64,000 nucleotides of DNA from Streptomyces viridiviolaceus (GCF_014650995.1 NZ_BMWA01000014.1:124001-188000), one strand, 5' to 3'; shown: positions 28,671 to 37,235, numbered from the stretch's first letter. Notes: generated from the sequence alone by a model not told the origin. Program-made: numbers and translations.

Positions 28671-28717
28671 GCGCGGTGGACGGGGGGAGCCGACCGGCAC
28701 CGTCCACTCCACCGCGC
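28671..28717. terminator. Hairpin between convergent genes
   Basis: GCGCGGTGGA (28671-28680) pairs perfectly with TCCACCGCGC (28708-28717) across a 27-nt loop, midway between the convergent DUF7144 and LacI stops. The long loop makes it a weak candidate for a bidirectional terminator. Confidence 0.35.
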
Positions 28718-28745
28718 CCACCGGTCTCCTCGGCGGACGGTGTGC

Positions 28746-29840
28746 TCAGGCCGGCGGCGGCGCGACCGATGATCGTTGGACGAGGCGTGTGCGGAGTGTG
28801 TGCATCTCGCGGCGCGCTTCGGCTCCTTCGAGGACGTCGAGCAGCACTTCGGCGGCCTTGGAGCCGAGTTGGTGCACCGGCTGTCGGATCATCGTCAGCG
28901 GTGGCACCATGACCGCCGCCCAGGCACTGTCGTCGAAACCGATCAAGGACACATCACCAGGGCAGGACAACTCCCGGTCCCGCACGGCGCGCAGAGCACC
29001 GGTGACGCCGTCGGTCTCGGTGCAGAACAGTGCGGTGACGCGGTCGGGGAGGCCGAGCATCCGGGCGACCTCTTCCGTCGCCCGCTCCTCCTCCTTCGGC
29101 CCCACCATCACCAGCTCGGGGTCGAAGGGAATGCCAGCGTCGTCGAGCGCGTCGAGGTATCCGCGCAGGCGCTCCCCGTCGGTCCACAGATTCCGGGACG
29201 CGGCGGAGATCAGTTCGCGCCGTGTGGCGGGAGGCTTGTCCACCGGCGGTCCCCAGACGAATCCGATACGACGGTGACCGGCCGCGATGAGCGTCTCGAC
29301 CGCCTCGCGCGCCGCCTCCCGGTTGTCGATGACGACGGCGTCGAGTTCGAGCGCGGACACCGCGCGGTCGACGAGGACGACCGGGATGCCGCGGTCGAGG
29401 GCCGTGCGGATGTGGCCGACCGAAGCGCGGTCGACCGCGGCCGACGCGACGATCATGCCGTCGACGCGCTTGTCGATGAGGACGTTGGTCGCCGCGACCT
29501 CCTCGTCGAGCTTCTCGTACGTACTCAGCACGAGCGTGTCGAAGCCGCGGGCGCGGGAGGTGTCGCAGATGCCGCGCACGACACCCGCGAAGAAGGGGTT
29601 GCCGATGTCCGCGACGATGACCCCGAGCGTGTGGGTCACTCCCGTCGACATGCTGCGGGCCAGCGCGTTCGCCCGGTAGCCGAGCTTCTCGGCAGCGGCG
29701 AGCACCCGCTCCTTCAGCTCGGGGCTGACGTATCCGTACCCGCCGAGCGTTCGGGCCGCGGTCGCCCGGCCGACGCCGGCCTCTGCGGCCACCTCGGAGA
29801 TCGTCGGGGGCGCCGACGCGCGGGGCCGCTCTCCTGACAT
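28746..29840 (-). CDS. LacI family transcriptional regulator of the fructosamine locus
   Basis: 364 residues. The N-terminal helix-turn-helix (TISEVAAEAGVGRATAARTL) and hinge (ANALARSMSTG) are followed by a complete periplasmic-binding-protein-like ligand domain (VIVADIGNPFFAGVVRG, then LIGFDDSAWAAVMVPPLT). ATG 29840 follows GAGG at about 9 nt and lies only 11 bp after the kinase stop, so it belongs to the frlB-frlD transcript. I infer that it represses that transcript and the transporter genes through the two palindromes at 32021 and 32211, with a sugar phosphate or Amadori product as inducer. In Bacillus and E. coli the Frl regulator is a GntR protein, so this is a different arrangement. 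Confidence 0.9.
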   Translation of the reverse strand: MSGERPRASAPPTISEVAAEAGVGRATAARTLGGYGYVSPELKERVLAAAEKLGYRANALARSMSTGVTHTLGVIVADIGNPFFAGVVRGICDTSRARGFDTLVLSTYEKLDEEVAATNVLIDKRVDGMIVASAAVDRASVGHIRTALDRGIPVVLVDRAVSALELDAVVIDNREAAREAVETLIAAGHRRIGFVWGPPVDKPPATRRELISAASRNLWTDGERLRGYLDALDDAGIPFDPELVMVGPKEEERATEEVARMLGLPDRVTALFCTETDGVTGALRAVRDRELSCPGDVSLIGFDDSAWAAVMVPPLTMIRQPVHQLGSKAAEVLLDVLEGAEARREMHTLRTRLVQRSSVAPPPA

Positions 29841-29851
29841 TGCCCGGTACC

Positions 29852-30763
29852 TCACTTCTCCTCGTCGATGGCTGTCCACATGCTAGACACGGCCGGTCGG
29901 TCGCCGGGCCGGCCGTGGCCGAATGCCGCCTCGGTGAAGCACTGGTCATGGGCGGCGTCCGCCCCGGCGTGCAACGCGCACTCCAGCAGACGGCTGTCCG
30001 GCGGGGCCGCTCTCGTCCAGCCCGCGCGCAGCAGTGAGACCACGAACCCGGCGAGGAAGGCGTCACCGCAGCCCATCGTGTCGACGACGGACGTCTCGTC
30101 GTCCAGGGGGCGCGCCGGCGCGGCGACGGTCGTACGGCCGTCGTGCGCGATGGCACCCTCGGCGCCGCGGGTGGCGAGCGCGAGCCCGGCTCCGCGGTGC
30201 ACGGCCTGCGCCAGCAGGTCCCGGGTGGCGGCCTCGTCCAGATGGGAGCAGGACAGCAGCACGAGGTCGGCGTGCGGGCAGACGCGGTCCAGGTAGTCGG
30301 GCGTACGGAACTCCTCCTCGCTGGAGAGGTCGAACGACGTGAGCGTGTCGAGTCCGGCGAGCTTGGGCAGCTCGCCCTCGCTGCCCGAGTACACGCTGGA
30401 GTGCACGAGGTCGAAGGACGACACGTAGGCGAGCAGGGCGCTGTCGAGGACGAGCGGCTCCCGAACGGTGACACCGCCACCGTTCCAGCCGAGGAAGACA
30501 CGGTCGCCGGCGTCGACCCGCAAGGTGGACACACCGCTCTCGCCCTCGCGCACGACGCAGCGGTCGACGGCCACACCGCTGTCGGCGATGGCCTCACGCA
30601 GGAACCGGCCGAGGGGGTCGTCGGCGAACACCCCGAGGTAAGCCGCCTCCAGACCGAGGCGCCTTGCGTAGACGGCCACGTTCACGCTGTTGCCGCCCGG
30701 GTAGTCGATGCCGCGGTCGACGAACCGGTCGACGATGTTGTCGCCGAAGCCGAGGACTCTCAT
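29852..30763 (-). CDS. frlD: PfkB family sugar kinase, FrlD-like (fructosamine 6-kinase)
   Basis: 303 residues of the ribokinase/PfkB fold. The N-terminal GDNIVDRFVDRG and YPGGNSVNVAVYARRLG resemble FrlD rather than fructokinases. The anion-hole/catalytic motif is VVDTMGCGDAFLAGFV, with the catalytic base D in CGDAF. It would phosphorylate carbon 6 of a fructose-amine conjugate with ATP. ATG 30763 has AGGAG at 7 nt, which fixes it inside a longer frame. It lies 208 bp after the SIS deglycase gene and directly before the LacI gene. The assignment to Amadori substrates rests on the presence of FrlB- and FrlC-like partners. Confidence 0.8.
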   Translation of the reverse strand: MRVLGFGDNIVDRFVDRGIDYPGGNSVNVAVYARRLGLEAAYLGVFADDPLGRFLREAIADSGVAVDRCVVREGESGVSTLRVDAGDRVFLGWNGGGVTVREPLVLDSALLAYVSSFDLVHSSVYSGSEGELPKLAGLDTLTSFDLSSEEEFRTPDYLDRVCPHADLVLLSCSHLDEAATRDLLAQAVHRGAGLALATRGAEGAIAHDGRTTVAAPARPLDDETSVVDTMGCGDAFLAGFVVSLLRAGWTRAAPPDSRLLECALHAGADAAHDQCFTEAAFGHGRPGDRPAVSSMWTAIDEEK

Positions 30764-30920
30764 GGGGTTCTCCTGTGCGGTGGCCCCGGCACGCCACGGG
30801 GCGGGGACACGGACGGGTGGCCGGCACCGGACTCGGCACCGGCCGGTGCGGACGGCGGGACAAGCGCGGCGCCTGACGCCGGGGGTCTCGCGCAGGACGA
30901 GGGCGCTGCGCCGCGCTGCG

Positions 30921-30962
30921 CCGGCCGCCGCCGCCGGGATTCCCCGAAGCGGCAGCGGCCGG
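30921..30962 (-). terminator. Hairpin just after the SIS deglycase gene
   Basis: CCGGCCGCCGCCGC (30921-30934) pairs with GCGGCAGCGGCCGG (30949-30962) at 13 of 14 positions with a 14-nt loop, 10 bp beyond the stop of the leftward frlB-like gene. It may end or attenuate transcription before the kinase gene. Confidence 0.5.
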
Positions 30963-30971
30963 CTCGGCATC

Positions 30972-31973
30972 TCAGTAGTCCATGACGCGGTAGTAGCGGC
31001 GCAGGTCCAGCGAGTGTCCGCGCACCCGTTCGAGGTGCTTGCTGACCCGGCCCATGACGGTGTCGAGCACCAGCGGGGCGAGCAGGCTGCGGAACTCAGG
31101 GCTGATGCCGGTCAACGCGTGGTCGCGGGTGTCGAAGACGGTGACATCGCGCGAGATGCGCTTGGCGAAGGCCTCGACCCGGTCGGTGAGGGCCCGTGTC
31201 TCGTCCTCGCCCTGGAAGACGAGCACGCTCGTGTCCTCCTCCAGGAGTTCGAGTGAGCCGTGGAAGAACTCGGCGCTGTGCACGCGGGTGGTGCGCAGCC
31301 ACTGCATCTCCTCCAGGATGCACATGGAGTACAGGTAGGTGAATCCCCACAGGTTTCCGCCGCCGACCAGGAAGTGGTAGTCGGTGTCCTTGTGGGCCTC
31401 GGCGAAGGCGGCGGCCGTCGGCTCGGCCTGCTTCGCCACCTCCAGGAGGACGCCGGGAAGCCCGGCGAGCTCGTCGGCGAGCTTCTCGTAGCCCTCGAAC
31501 TCCCCTCGGCGCGCCAGCAGTCGGCCCATGAGCAGCAGCATCTGGGGGTCGAACGGCCAGGCCTTCGGCTCGGACACGAGGGCCACGTCCACGCTCCGGG
31601 CGACGGGGGAGTCGGCGTAGCCGGTGAATCCGACGGTGCGAACGCCTTTCGCCTTGCAGTACTCGATGGCCCGGAGGCTGTCCTCGGTGGTGCCCGACAC
31701 CGAGGTGAAGACGGCCACGGAGCGTTCGCCGAGCGTCGCCTCGCCGCCGGTGACCAGCTCCGCCGCGATCACGGCGTGCACGGGCAGGGTCGACGTACGG
31801 CGTGCGAGGCGCTCGTACGGCCACATCTGGGCGTAGGTGCCGCCTGCGCCGACGAGGAACAGGTTGTCGAGACCTTCGTCCGTGAGGCGGTCGGCGAGCT
31901 CCTCGATCCGGGGGCGCAGGGCCACCGTGCTCGCCAACTGGGAGAGGAATTCCGGCTCGTCGAATCCGAGCAT
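30972..31973 (-). CDS. frlB: SIS domain protein, FrlB-like fructosamine-6-phosphate deglycase
   Basis: 333 residues with two SIS (sugar isomerase) domains. Phosphosugar-binding loops are LVGAGGTYAQM (about 40-50) and FTSVSGTTEDSLRA (89-102). The likely catalytic E and H are in SAEFFHGSLELLEED, and the C-terminus RRYYRVMDY matches the FrlB/FraB group rather than GlmS. The reaction would split a 6-phosphofructose-amine into glucose 6-phosphate and the free amine or amino acid. ATG 31973 has AAAGGA about 7 nt upstream. It is the first gene of the leftward arm, under a promoter overlapped by a palindromic operator. Confidence 0.8.
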   Translation of the reverse strand: MLGFDEPEFLSQLASTVALRPRIEELADRLTDEGLDNLFLVGAGGTYAQMWPYERLARRTSTLPVHAVIAAELVTGGEATLGERSVAVFTSVSGTTEDSLRAIEYCKAKGVRTVGFTGYADSPVARSVDVALVSEPKAWPFDPQMLLLMGRLLARRGEFEGYEKLADELAGLPGVLLEVAKQAEPTAAAFAEAHKDTDYHFLVGGGNLWGFTYLYSMCILEEMQWLRTTRVHSAEFFHGSLELLEEDTSVLVFQGEDETRALTDRVEAFAKRISRDVTVFDTRDHALTGISPEFRSLLAPLVLDTVMGRVSKHLERVRGHSLDLRRYYRVMDY

Positions 31974-32020
31974 CTTCGCGTCCTTTCGGGAACGGGTGCG
32001 GCCGGCGGCGCTGAGCGACC

Positions 32021-32034
32021 TGATACCGGTATCA
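32021..32034. promoter_or_regulatory. LacI-type operator, copy 1
   Basis: TGATACCGGTATCA is a perfect 14-bp palindrome with the CG-centred symmetry typical of LacI-family sites. It lies immediately after the -10 box of the leftward promoter, at about +4 to +17, where a bound repressor would block initiation. Confidence 0.75.
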
Positions 32035-32044
32035 CGCGGCCCAC

Positions 32045-32073
32045 ACGCTGACACAGCGTTCCGGTCGCGTCAA
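32045..32073 (-). promoter_or_regulatory. Promoter of the leftward frlB-frlD-lacI arm
   Basis: On the minus strand TTGACG (32068-32073) and CAGCGT (32045-32050) are separated by exactly 17 bp, a good match to streptomycete HrdB promoters. Transcription would start near 32038, just before the palindromic operator. Confidence 0.6.
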
Positions 32074-32210
32074 CAGCGGTGGCGTGCTCACCGGTTCGTG
32101 ATCGACTGTAGTAATCGCCGTGAGCTGCAGGTTCTTTGATGGAAAGTGCAAGGGGCGGCCGGTGGAGAGCGTGCTCCCGGTCCTTCTCGGAGAAGTTCTC
32201 TGTTCCAGCT

Positions 32211-32226
32211 CTGGTACCGGTATCAG
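32211..32226. promoter_or_regulatory. LacI-type operator, copy 2
   Basis: CTGGTACCGGTATCAG is a 16-bp palindrome with a single mismatch. It shares TACCGGTATCA with copy 1, 190 bp away. It stands 108 bp before the ATG of the binding protein, so it most likely controls the rightward arm. Confidence 0.72.
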
Positions 32227-32333
32227 ATTCTCTGTACAGTCGCCGCACGCCAGCGGCCGTGTCCCGGACACCCGCAGCGGATCCGACGTGCCCGCACCTT
32301 CGGCGGGCCCGCCCACTCGACGAAAGGAAGCCC

Positions 32334-33653
32334 ATGCGCGCACGTGCACTGACGCGGTCCGCGGCACTCCTCGGGGCCTCGGCACTCGTCCTCACCGGCT
32401 GCTTCGCCGGACCGGCGAAGGGTCCCGCGGCCGACGTGACCGCGAAGCCGGAGTACTCCGGCACCCTGAGCATCCTCACCAAGTTCGCCGGCGAACCCCT
32501 GGAGCCCTACTTCGAGGACCTCGCCGCCGCGTACGAGCGCAAGCACCCCAAGGTCGACGTCGAGCTCATCCAGGAGACCGACCAGAGCATCAAGGACAAG
32601 ACCAAGACGCTCACCGCCTCCGACGCCCTGCCCGACATCTACTTCACCTGGACCGGCAACTGGGCGGAGAACTTCATACGCGGAGGCCGCGCGGCGGATC
32701 TCACCGAGGTGATCGGCCCCGGCACCGAATGGGGCAGGACGTTCGGCAAGTCGTCCTTGTCGGCGTTCGCCCACGACGGCCGCTACTACGGCGTCCCGCT
32801 GTACAACAACGGCAAGTTCATGGGCTACAGCAAGTCCGCCTTCGACAAGGCCGGCATCGACGTGCCGAAGACCTTCGAGGAACTGATCGCCGCCTGTCCC
32901 GACCTGCGCGAAGCCGGCTACGAACCCATCGCCTTCGGCAACAAGGACGGCTGGCCCGCCCTGCACTACCTCCAGCAGCTCTTCGCCCACAACGTGCCGA
33001 CCACCGTGCGCGAGGCCGACTACGACCCGAAGACCGCCCAGTGGGACGACCCGGGGTATCTCACGGCCCTCAAGCAGTTCAAGACGCTCGTCTCCGGCTG
33101 CACCGACACCGGAAGCGGTACCAACGGCGTCCTCTACACCTCGGCGCAGGAAGCCTTCGGACAGGGCAGGGCCGCCATGTACTACCAGGAGATCCTGGAG
33201 TTCGACAGCACCACGTCCGGCGGCAACCTCAGGCCGAGCGACCTGGGCATCTTCCCGCTGCCCGCCGCGGCCGGCGCGAAGGGCGACCCGGAAGTCGTCG
33301 AAGGGGCACCCGAGGGATACCTCGTCAACGCCCGGTCGCCGCGTGCCGCCCTCGCCGTCGACTTCATGAAGTTCGTGACGACGTCGGACAGTGCGAAGAC
33401 CCTCTCGGCGCCGCCCTACGGCCAGCCGAGCACCGTGGTCGGCGCGGTGACGCCGAAGACGTCCAGCAAGGCCGTCCACGAGGGCATCGACCTGATCAAC
33501 AAGGCTCCCCGGCTCGCGGGCTGGCTCGACATGGTGACCGTCCCGGAAGTCGCCGACGCGTGGCTGGCCGGCGGCGAGGCGCTCATCAGCGGCAGCAAGT
33601 CGCCCGAACAGGTCATGGACGGCGTGCGCCGGGCCTCCGATTCCGCCAAGTGA
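32334..33653 (+). CDS. ABC transporter sugar-binding lipoprotein
   Basis: 439 residues, cluster-1 (MalE-like) solute-binding family. The signal peptide ends in the lipobox LVLTGC with the lipidated cysteine at 23. The mature part has the usual two-lobe pattern (ALPDIYFTWTGNW, GVPLYNNGKFMGYSKSAF, AAMYYQEILEF). ATG 32334 follows AAGGA at 6 nt; the open frame upstream has no domain. It captures the substrate outside the membrane for the two permeases that follow. No ATPase gene is present in the locus, so a shared MsiK-type ATPase must power it, as is usual in streptomycetes. Confidence 0.93.
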   Translation: MRARALTRSAALLGASALVLTGCFAGPAKGPAADVTAKPEYSGTLSILTKFAGEPLEPYFEDLAAAYERKHPKVDVELIQETDQSIKDKTKTLTASDALPDIYFTWTGNWAENFIRGGRAADLTEVIGPGTEWGRTFGKSSLSAFAHDGRYYGVPLYNNGKFMGYSKSAFDKAGIDVPKTFEELIAACPDLREAGYEPIAFGNKDGWPALHYLQQLFAHNVPTTVREADYDPKTAQWDDPGYLTALKQFKTLVSGCTDTGSGTNGVLYTSAQEAFGQGRAAMYYQEILEFDSTTSGGNLRPSDLGIFPLPAAAGAKGDPEVVEGAPEGYLVNARSPRAALAVDFMKFVTTSDSAKTLSAPPYGQPSTVVGAVTPKTSSKAVHEGIDLINKAPRLAGWLDMVTVPEVADAWLAGGEALISGSKSPEQVMDGVRRASDSAK

Positions 33654-33680
33654 TCCACGCGGCCGAAGGGAATCAAGCCG

Positions 33681-34568
33681 GTGCGCACCCTCTACCGAAG
33701 AGCAGCCGGGCTCGCGTGGACCGCGCCCGCCCTTGTCCTGCTCGGAGTGTTCGTCTACCTCCCGCTCGTCCAGAACGTCGGGTACTCCACGCTGACGTGG
33801 GACATCTACAGCGGCAGCCAGGAATTCGTCGGCCTGGACAACTACCGCGAACTGTTCCGTGACCCGGTCTTCTGGACCTCGTTCACCAACAACCTCTCGT
33901 ACGCCCTGCTGTCGGTCGTCTTCCAGGTCTTCGGCGCCCTGCTGCTCGCCGCGCTGGTGGAGAGCATCCGCAGCACGCGATGGCAGCGTGCCCTGCGGAC
34001 GATCTACTTCATCCCCTCCGCGATCTCCCTGACCGTCGCGGGACTGCTCTTCTACTTCATCTACGAGCCCAACATGGGACTGCTCAACCATGCGCTCGAA
34101 GCCGCCGGACTGGGCACGTTCGACCACTCGTGGCTGGGTCAGGAGAGCACCGCGATGACGGCGGTCATCGCCATGAGCCAGTGGCAGGGCTTCGGGTACT
34201 CGACGCTGCTGTTCGCCGTCGCCATCCAGCGCATCCCCTCGGAGCTCTACGAAGCGGCCGCGCTCGACGGCGTCGGGCCCGTCCGCCGCTTCTTCCAGGT
34301 GACACTCCCACTGGTACGGGAGATGACCGGCCTGATGGTCATGGTCACCGTCTCGGGCGCCTTCCAGGTGTTCAACGAGGTCATGGTGATGACCAGCGGT
34401 GGCCCCGACAACTCGACCCACGTGCTCGGCACGTGGCTGTACCGCAACGGCTTCGTACGCAACGACTTCGGCTACGCCGCGGCCATCGGCACCGTGATCT
34501 TCGTGATCACCCTCACGATCGCGATGGTGCAGCTGTGGTTCACCCGTAGAAGAAGGGTGGAATGGTGA
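33681..34568 (+). CDS. Sugar ABC transporter permease, MalF type
   Basis: 295 residues with six helices and the EAA loop near residues 190-210 (YEAAALDGVGPVRRFFQVTLP), which docks the ATPase. The N-terminal WTAPALVLLGVFVYLPLVQN is typical of MalF/UgpA-type permeases. GTG 33681 lies 27 bp after the binding-protein gene behind GAAGGGAA. Its last 7 bases overlap the next permease gene, showing coupled translation. Confidence 0.92.
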   Translation: MRTLYRRAAGLAWTAPALVLLGVFVYLPLVQNVGYSTLTWDIYSGSQEFVGLDNYRELFRDPVFWTSFTNNLSYALLSVVFQVFGALLLAALVESIRSTRWQRALRTIYFIPSAISLTVAGLLFYFIYEPNMGLLNHALEAAGLGTFDHSWLGQESTAMTAVIAMSQWQGFGYSTLLFAVAIQRIPSELYEAAALDGVGPVRRFFQVTLPLVREMTGLMVMVTVSGAFQVFNEVMVMTSGGPDNSTHVLGTWLYRNGFVRNDFGYAAAIGTVIFVITLTIAMVQLWFTRRRRVEW

Positions 34569-35398
34569 GTCGCCTCGGCTTCCTCGGCGTGATCGCGCGC
34601 CTGTTCGTGTGGGCCTTCCTGCTGGGCCTCGCGGTGGTGGTGCTCTATCCGCTCCTGTGGATGGTGCTGAACGGGTTCAAGACCAACGCCGAACTCTTCG
34701 GCAACCCCTTCGCGTTCCCCACCGGCTTCAGCTTCGACAGTTACCGCGACGCGTGGAACCGCGGCGTGAGCGACTACCTCGTGACCAGCGTCCTGGTCAC
34801 GGTGACGTCCACCGCGGCGACCGTCTTCATCAGTGCATGGGCGGCGTACGGTCTCACGCGGGTGAACATCCCGCTCAACAAGGTACTCACCGCCGTCATC
34901 CTCGGCGGCCTCATGCTCACCCCGACCGTCGCCCTCGTACCGCTGGTGCGCATGTTCCAGTCGATCGGCCTGTACAACAGCTTCTGGGCGCTGCTCATCC
35001 TCTACACGGCCTTCCGCGTCCCCTTCACCACCTTCCTCATCCGCGCCTACATGATCGACCTGCCGCGCGAGGTGGACGAGGCGGCGCAGATCGACGGTGC
35101 CGGCCGCTGGACCGCGTTCTGGCGGATCGTCCTGCCGATGTGCAAGCCCATCATCACCTCCACCGTCCTGCTGCACGTGCTCTTCGCCTGGAACGAGTAC
35201 CTGTTCGCCATGGTGTTCACCAACGGCAGCGACGTGCAGACGCTGCCGGTCGGCCTCACGAGCCTGATGAGCAAGCACGGCACCGACTTCCCCGTCGTGT
35301 TCGCCGGCATGGTGATCGCCGCCGTCCCGGTCGTGCTCCTGTTCCTCTTCGGGCAGCGCTACATCGTCAAGGGCCTGGCCGACGGGATCGGGAAGTGA
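34562..35398 (+). CDS. Sugar ABC transporter permease, MalG type
   Basis: 278 residues, six helices, with the EAA loop DEAAQIDGAGRWTAFWRIVLP at about 170-190 and the typical C-terminus GQRYIVKGLADGIGK of MalG/UgpE-type subunits. It starts at ATG 34562 (GTG 34565 is also possible) inside the end of the MalF-type gene. It pairs with that permease to form the channel for an Amadori-type sugar conjugate, inferred from the neighbouring frl-like enzymes. Confidence 0.92.
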   Translation: MVSRLGFLGVIARLFVWAFLLGLAVVVLYPLLWMVLNGFKTNAELFGNPFAFPTGFSFDSYRDAWNRGVSDYLVTSVLVTVTSTAATVFISAWAAYGLTRVNIPLNKVLTAVILGGLMLTPTVALVPLVRMFQSIGLYNSFWALLILYTAFRVPFTTFLIRAYMIDLPREVDEAAQIDGAGRWTAFWRIVLPMCKPIITSTVLLHVLFAWNEYLFAMVFTNGSDVQTLPVGLTSLMSKHGTDFPVVFAGMVIAAVPVVLLFLFGQRYIVKGLADGIGK

Positions 35399-35427
35399 AA
35401 CGGCCCTCACGTACGAGAGGTGACCAC

Positions 35428-36279
35428 ATGCCCACCGCCCGGCTGCCGCGGCTGACCGGATCGAACTTCGCCTACCAGCACCTGCCGTTCGACACCTTCC
35501 TGGACGACGCGGCGGCACTGGGCCGCGAAGAGCTCGAACTGTGGGGCATCGCCCCGCACTTGCACGTCCCACAGGTCAGCGACGCGGACGTGCGCGGCAT
35601 GCGGCGCCGTATCGAAGCACGTGGCCTCGCGGCCTACTGTCTGACGCCGGAGCAGGTCATGTACCCGGTCAATCTGGCCTCGCCGGTCGACTGGCTACGC
35701 ACGCAGAGCATCGCCATGTTCCGCCGAGCTGCCGAGGTCTGTGCCGAACTCGGGTCAGGGAAACTGCTGTTGACACCTGGCCGAGGCCGCGAGGACGAAC
35801 CCCCGGGCCCCGCCTGGCGCCGGTCGGTCGACGCGATCGGCGACATCGCCGCCTACGCGGACACCCTCGGCGTGACATGCGTGCTCGAAGCGCTCCAGCG
35901 TGTCGAGTCCAACCTGGTCAACGACTCGCGCACGTTGGCGGCCATGCTCGACGAGATCGGCACCGCCCGAATCGGGGCGGTGCTGGACACGGCCACGATG
36001 GCCGTGGCCGGCGAATCCGTCGACGACGCCTTCGCCGCACTCGGTGACCGCATCCTCCATGTCCACCTGATCGACGGCCGCCCCATGGGACACCTGGCCT
36101 GGGGCGACGGCGAACTCCCGCTGTCCGATTACCTGCGGGCCTTCGAGCGTCACGGCTACGACGGCTGCATGACGTTCGAGCTCTTCGGCGACGGCACGTA
36201 CGCGCTCGATCCGCGGGCGGCGGTGGAGCGGTGCGATGCGGCGGTGCGGAGGTGCTCGACCGCCGGACCGGGGGAGTGA
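35428..36279 (+). CDS. frlC: Sugar phosphate isomerase/epimerase, FrlC-like (fructosamine 3-epimerase)
   Basis: 283 residues with the AP-endonuclease-2/xylose-isomerase TIM-barrel fold. The N-terminal FAYQHLPFDTFLDDAA, the ELELWGIAPHLHV segment and CLTPEQVMYPVNLAS match the FrlC pattern. Metal ligands are likely E in VLEALQ, D in VLDTATM, H in HVHLID and E in TFELFGD. FrlC interconverts psicoselysine and fructoselysine, feeding C3 epimers into the FrlD-FrlB route. ATG 35428 follows GAGAGG at 6-7 nt, 29 bp after the MalG-type gene. Confidence 0.8.
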   Translation: MPTARLPRLTGSNFAYQHLPFDTFLDDAAALGREELELWGIAPHLHVPQVSDADVRGMRRRIEARGLAAYCLTPEQVMYPVNLASPVDWLRTQSIAMFRRAAEVCAELGSGKLLLTPGRGREDEPPGPAWRRSVDAIGDIAAYADTLGVTCVLEALQRVESNLVNDSRTLAAMLDEIGTARIGAVLDTATMAVAGESVDDAFAALGDRILHVHLIDGRPMGHLAWGDGELPLSDYLRAFERHGYDGCMTFELFGDGTYALDPRAAVERCDAAVRRCSTAGPGE

Positions 36280-36399
36280 CGTACGCGGCCTTCCTGTTCA
36301 CGACGGTGGGGCGCGCATGTGGCGGCCGTTGTTAAGAGTGACGATCTTGGGCACGCGTAGAAAGGTGACCATGGTTGTTGCCCTACGGGAGGGAGCGCA

Positions 36400-37188
36400 A
36401 TGGGTGTACCTTCGCGCCCAGTTCGACGCACGGACCCTGAGCGGCGCTTCGATCTGCGCGCGACCGCCCTGTTCTTCCTCCTGCTCGCGATCATCCTGTG
36501 CGGCATGGCGTTCCTGGTCCGTACTGCGGCCGGCGCCGCCGAACGCCACCCTTTGTGGGCCGGCTCGCTCGCCGTCATGGGTGTCGCGGCCGCACAGCTG
36601 TGCCGGTCCAGGTGGCGCCGCTTCTCGACCGCGAGGTACGTGCGCCGAGCCGCCGAGGCACTGGAGGAAGCAGCCGAGACGGCCTCGGACAGCCTCGATG
36701 CGCAGGGCCTGGTGCCGGACGCGGCACAGACCACGGCCGGGCCGCTGGTGCAGGGGCAGGAGGATACGGCCATCGACCTCGGCTCCCCGGCCGACTACAC
36801 CGAGCTCGACCCCGACGGCTTCGAGCACGCCATAGCCGAACTGTGCGCCCGGGACCACTGCCGGGAGGTGGAAGTGGTGGGAGGAGCAGGCGACTTGGGC
36901 GCCGACGTCATAGCCGTCACCCCCGACGGGCGGCGTCTGGTCATCCAGTGCAAGCGCTACGGTGACGACCACAAGGTCGGCTCGCAGGACATGCAGCGCT
37001 TCGGGGGGACGTGCTTCACCGTGCACGAAGCCGACATCGCGGTGCTCGTCACGACGAGCGACTTCACCGCCCCCGCCCTTGAGTACGCGCAGCAGTGCGG
37101 CATCGTGTGCCTGGACGGTCAGGACCTGCACGCGTGGCGCGATGGCGCCATGCCCTGCCCGTGGGAGCGAGCGGGCATCGACCCCTGA
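36400..37188 (+). CDS. Membrane-anchored Mrr-type restriction endonuclease
   Basis: 262 residues: two N-terminal helices (about 22-41 and 52-67), a basic linker, a helical region, then a PD-(D/E)xK nuclease domain of the Mrr family. The catalytic set is D169 and the QxK pair Q183/K185 in VIQCKRYG, after a helix with E142 and E147. Mrr enzymes cut foreign, often methylated, DNA. There is no methyltransferase or partner gene beside it, consistent with a type IV-like, methyl-dependent system or with a role at the membrane. ATG 36400 follows GGGAGGG at about 6 nt. Confidence 0.85.
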   Translation: MGVPSRPVRRTDPERRFDLRATALFFLLLAIILCGMAFLVRTAAGAAERHPLWAGSLAVMGVAAAQLCRSRWRRFSTARYVRRAAEALEEAAETASDSLDAQGLVPDAAQTTAGPLVQGQEDTAIDLGSPADYTELDPDGFEHAIAELCARDHCREVEVVGGAGDLGADVIAVTPDGRRLVIQCKRYGDDHKVGSQDMQRFGGTCFTVHEADIAVLVTTSDFTAPALEYAQQCGIVCLDGQDLHAWRDGAMPCPWERAGIDP

Positions 37189-37218
37189 CCGGCTGGGGCG
37201 GTGTCTTGTTCACTAAGT

Positions 37219-37230
37219 TGGACTGGACCA
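37219..37230. promoter_or_regulatory. DasR-box-like element upstream of the GH16 promoter
   Basis: TGGACTGGACCA matches 10 of 12 bases of the core TGGTCTAGACCA bound by DasR, the GntR repressor of aminosugar and chitin genes. It lies 5 bp upstream of the -35 box at 37236. Weak single-site evidence. Confidence 0.4.
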
Positions 37231-37235
37231 AGCCC

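Larger units (their letters stand above)
31974..32333. other. 360-bp divergent control region of the fructosamine locus
   Basis: It separates the leftward frlB-frlD-lacI arm from the rightward transporter-frlC arm. It holds a minus-strand promoter (32045-32073) and two related palindromes (32021-32034 and 32211-32226), one near each arm. Frames that run through it are non-coding by composition and lack ribosome sites. Confidence 0.7.

Noticed and set aside
30836..30849. 14-bp palindrome GCACCGGCCGGTGC before the kinase gene
   Set aside because: It is made only of common GC dinucleotides, does not resemble the locus operators, and is expected by chance at this composition.
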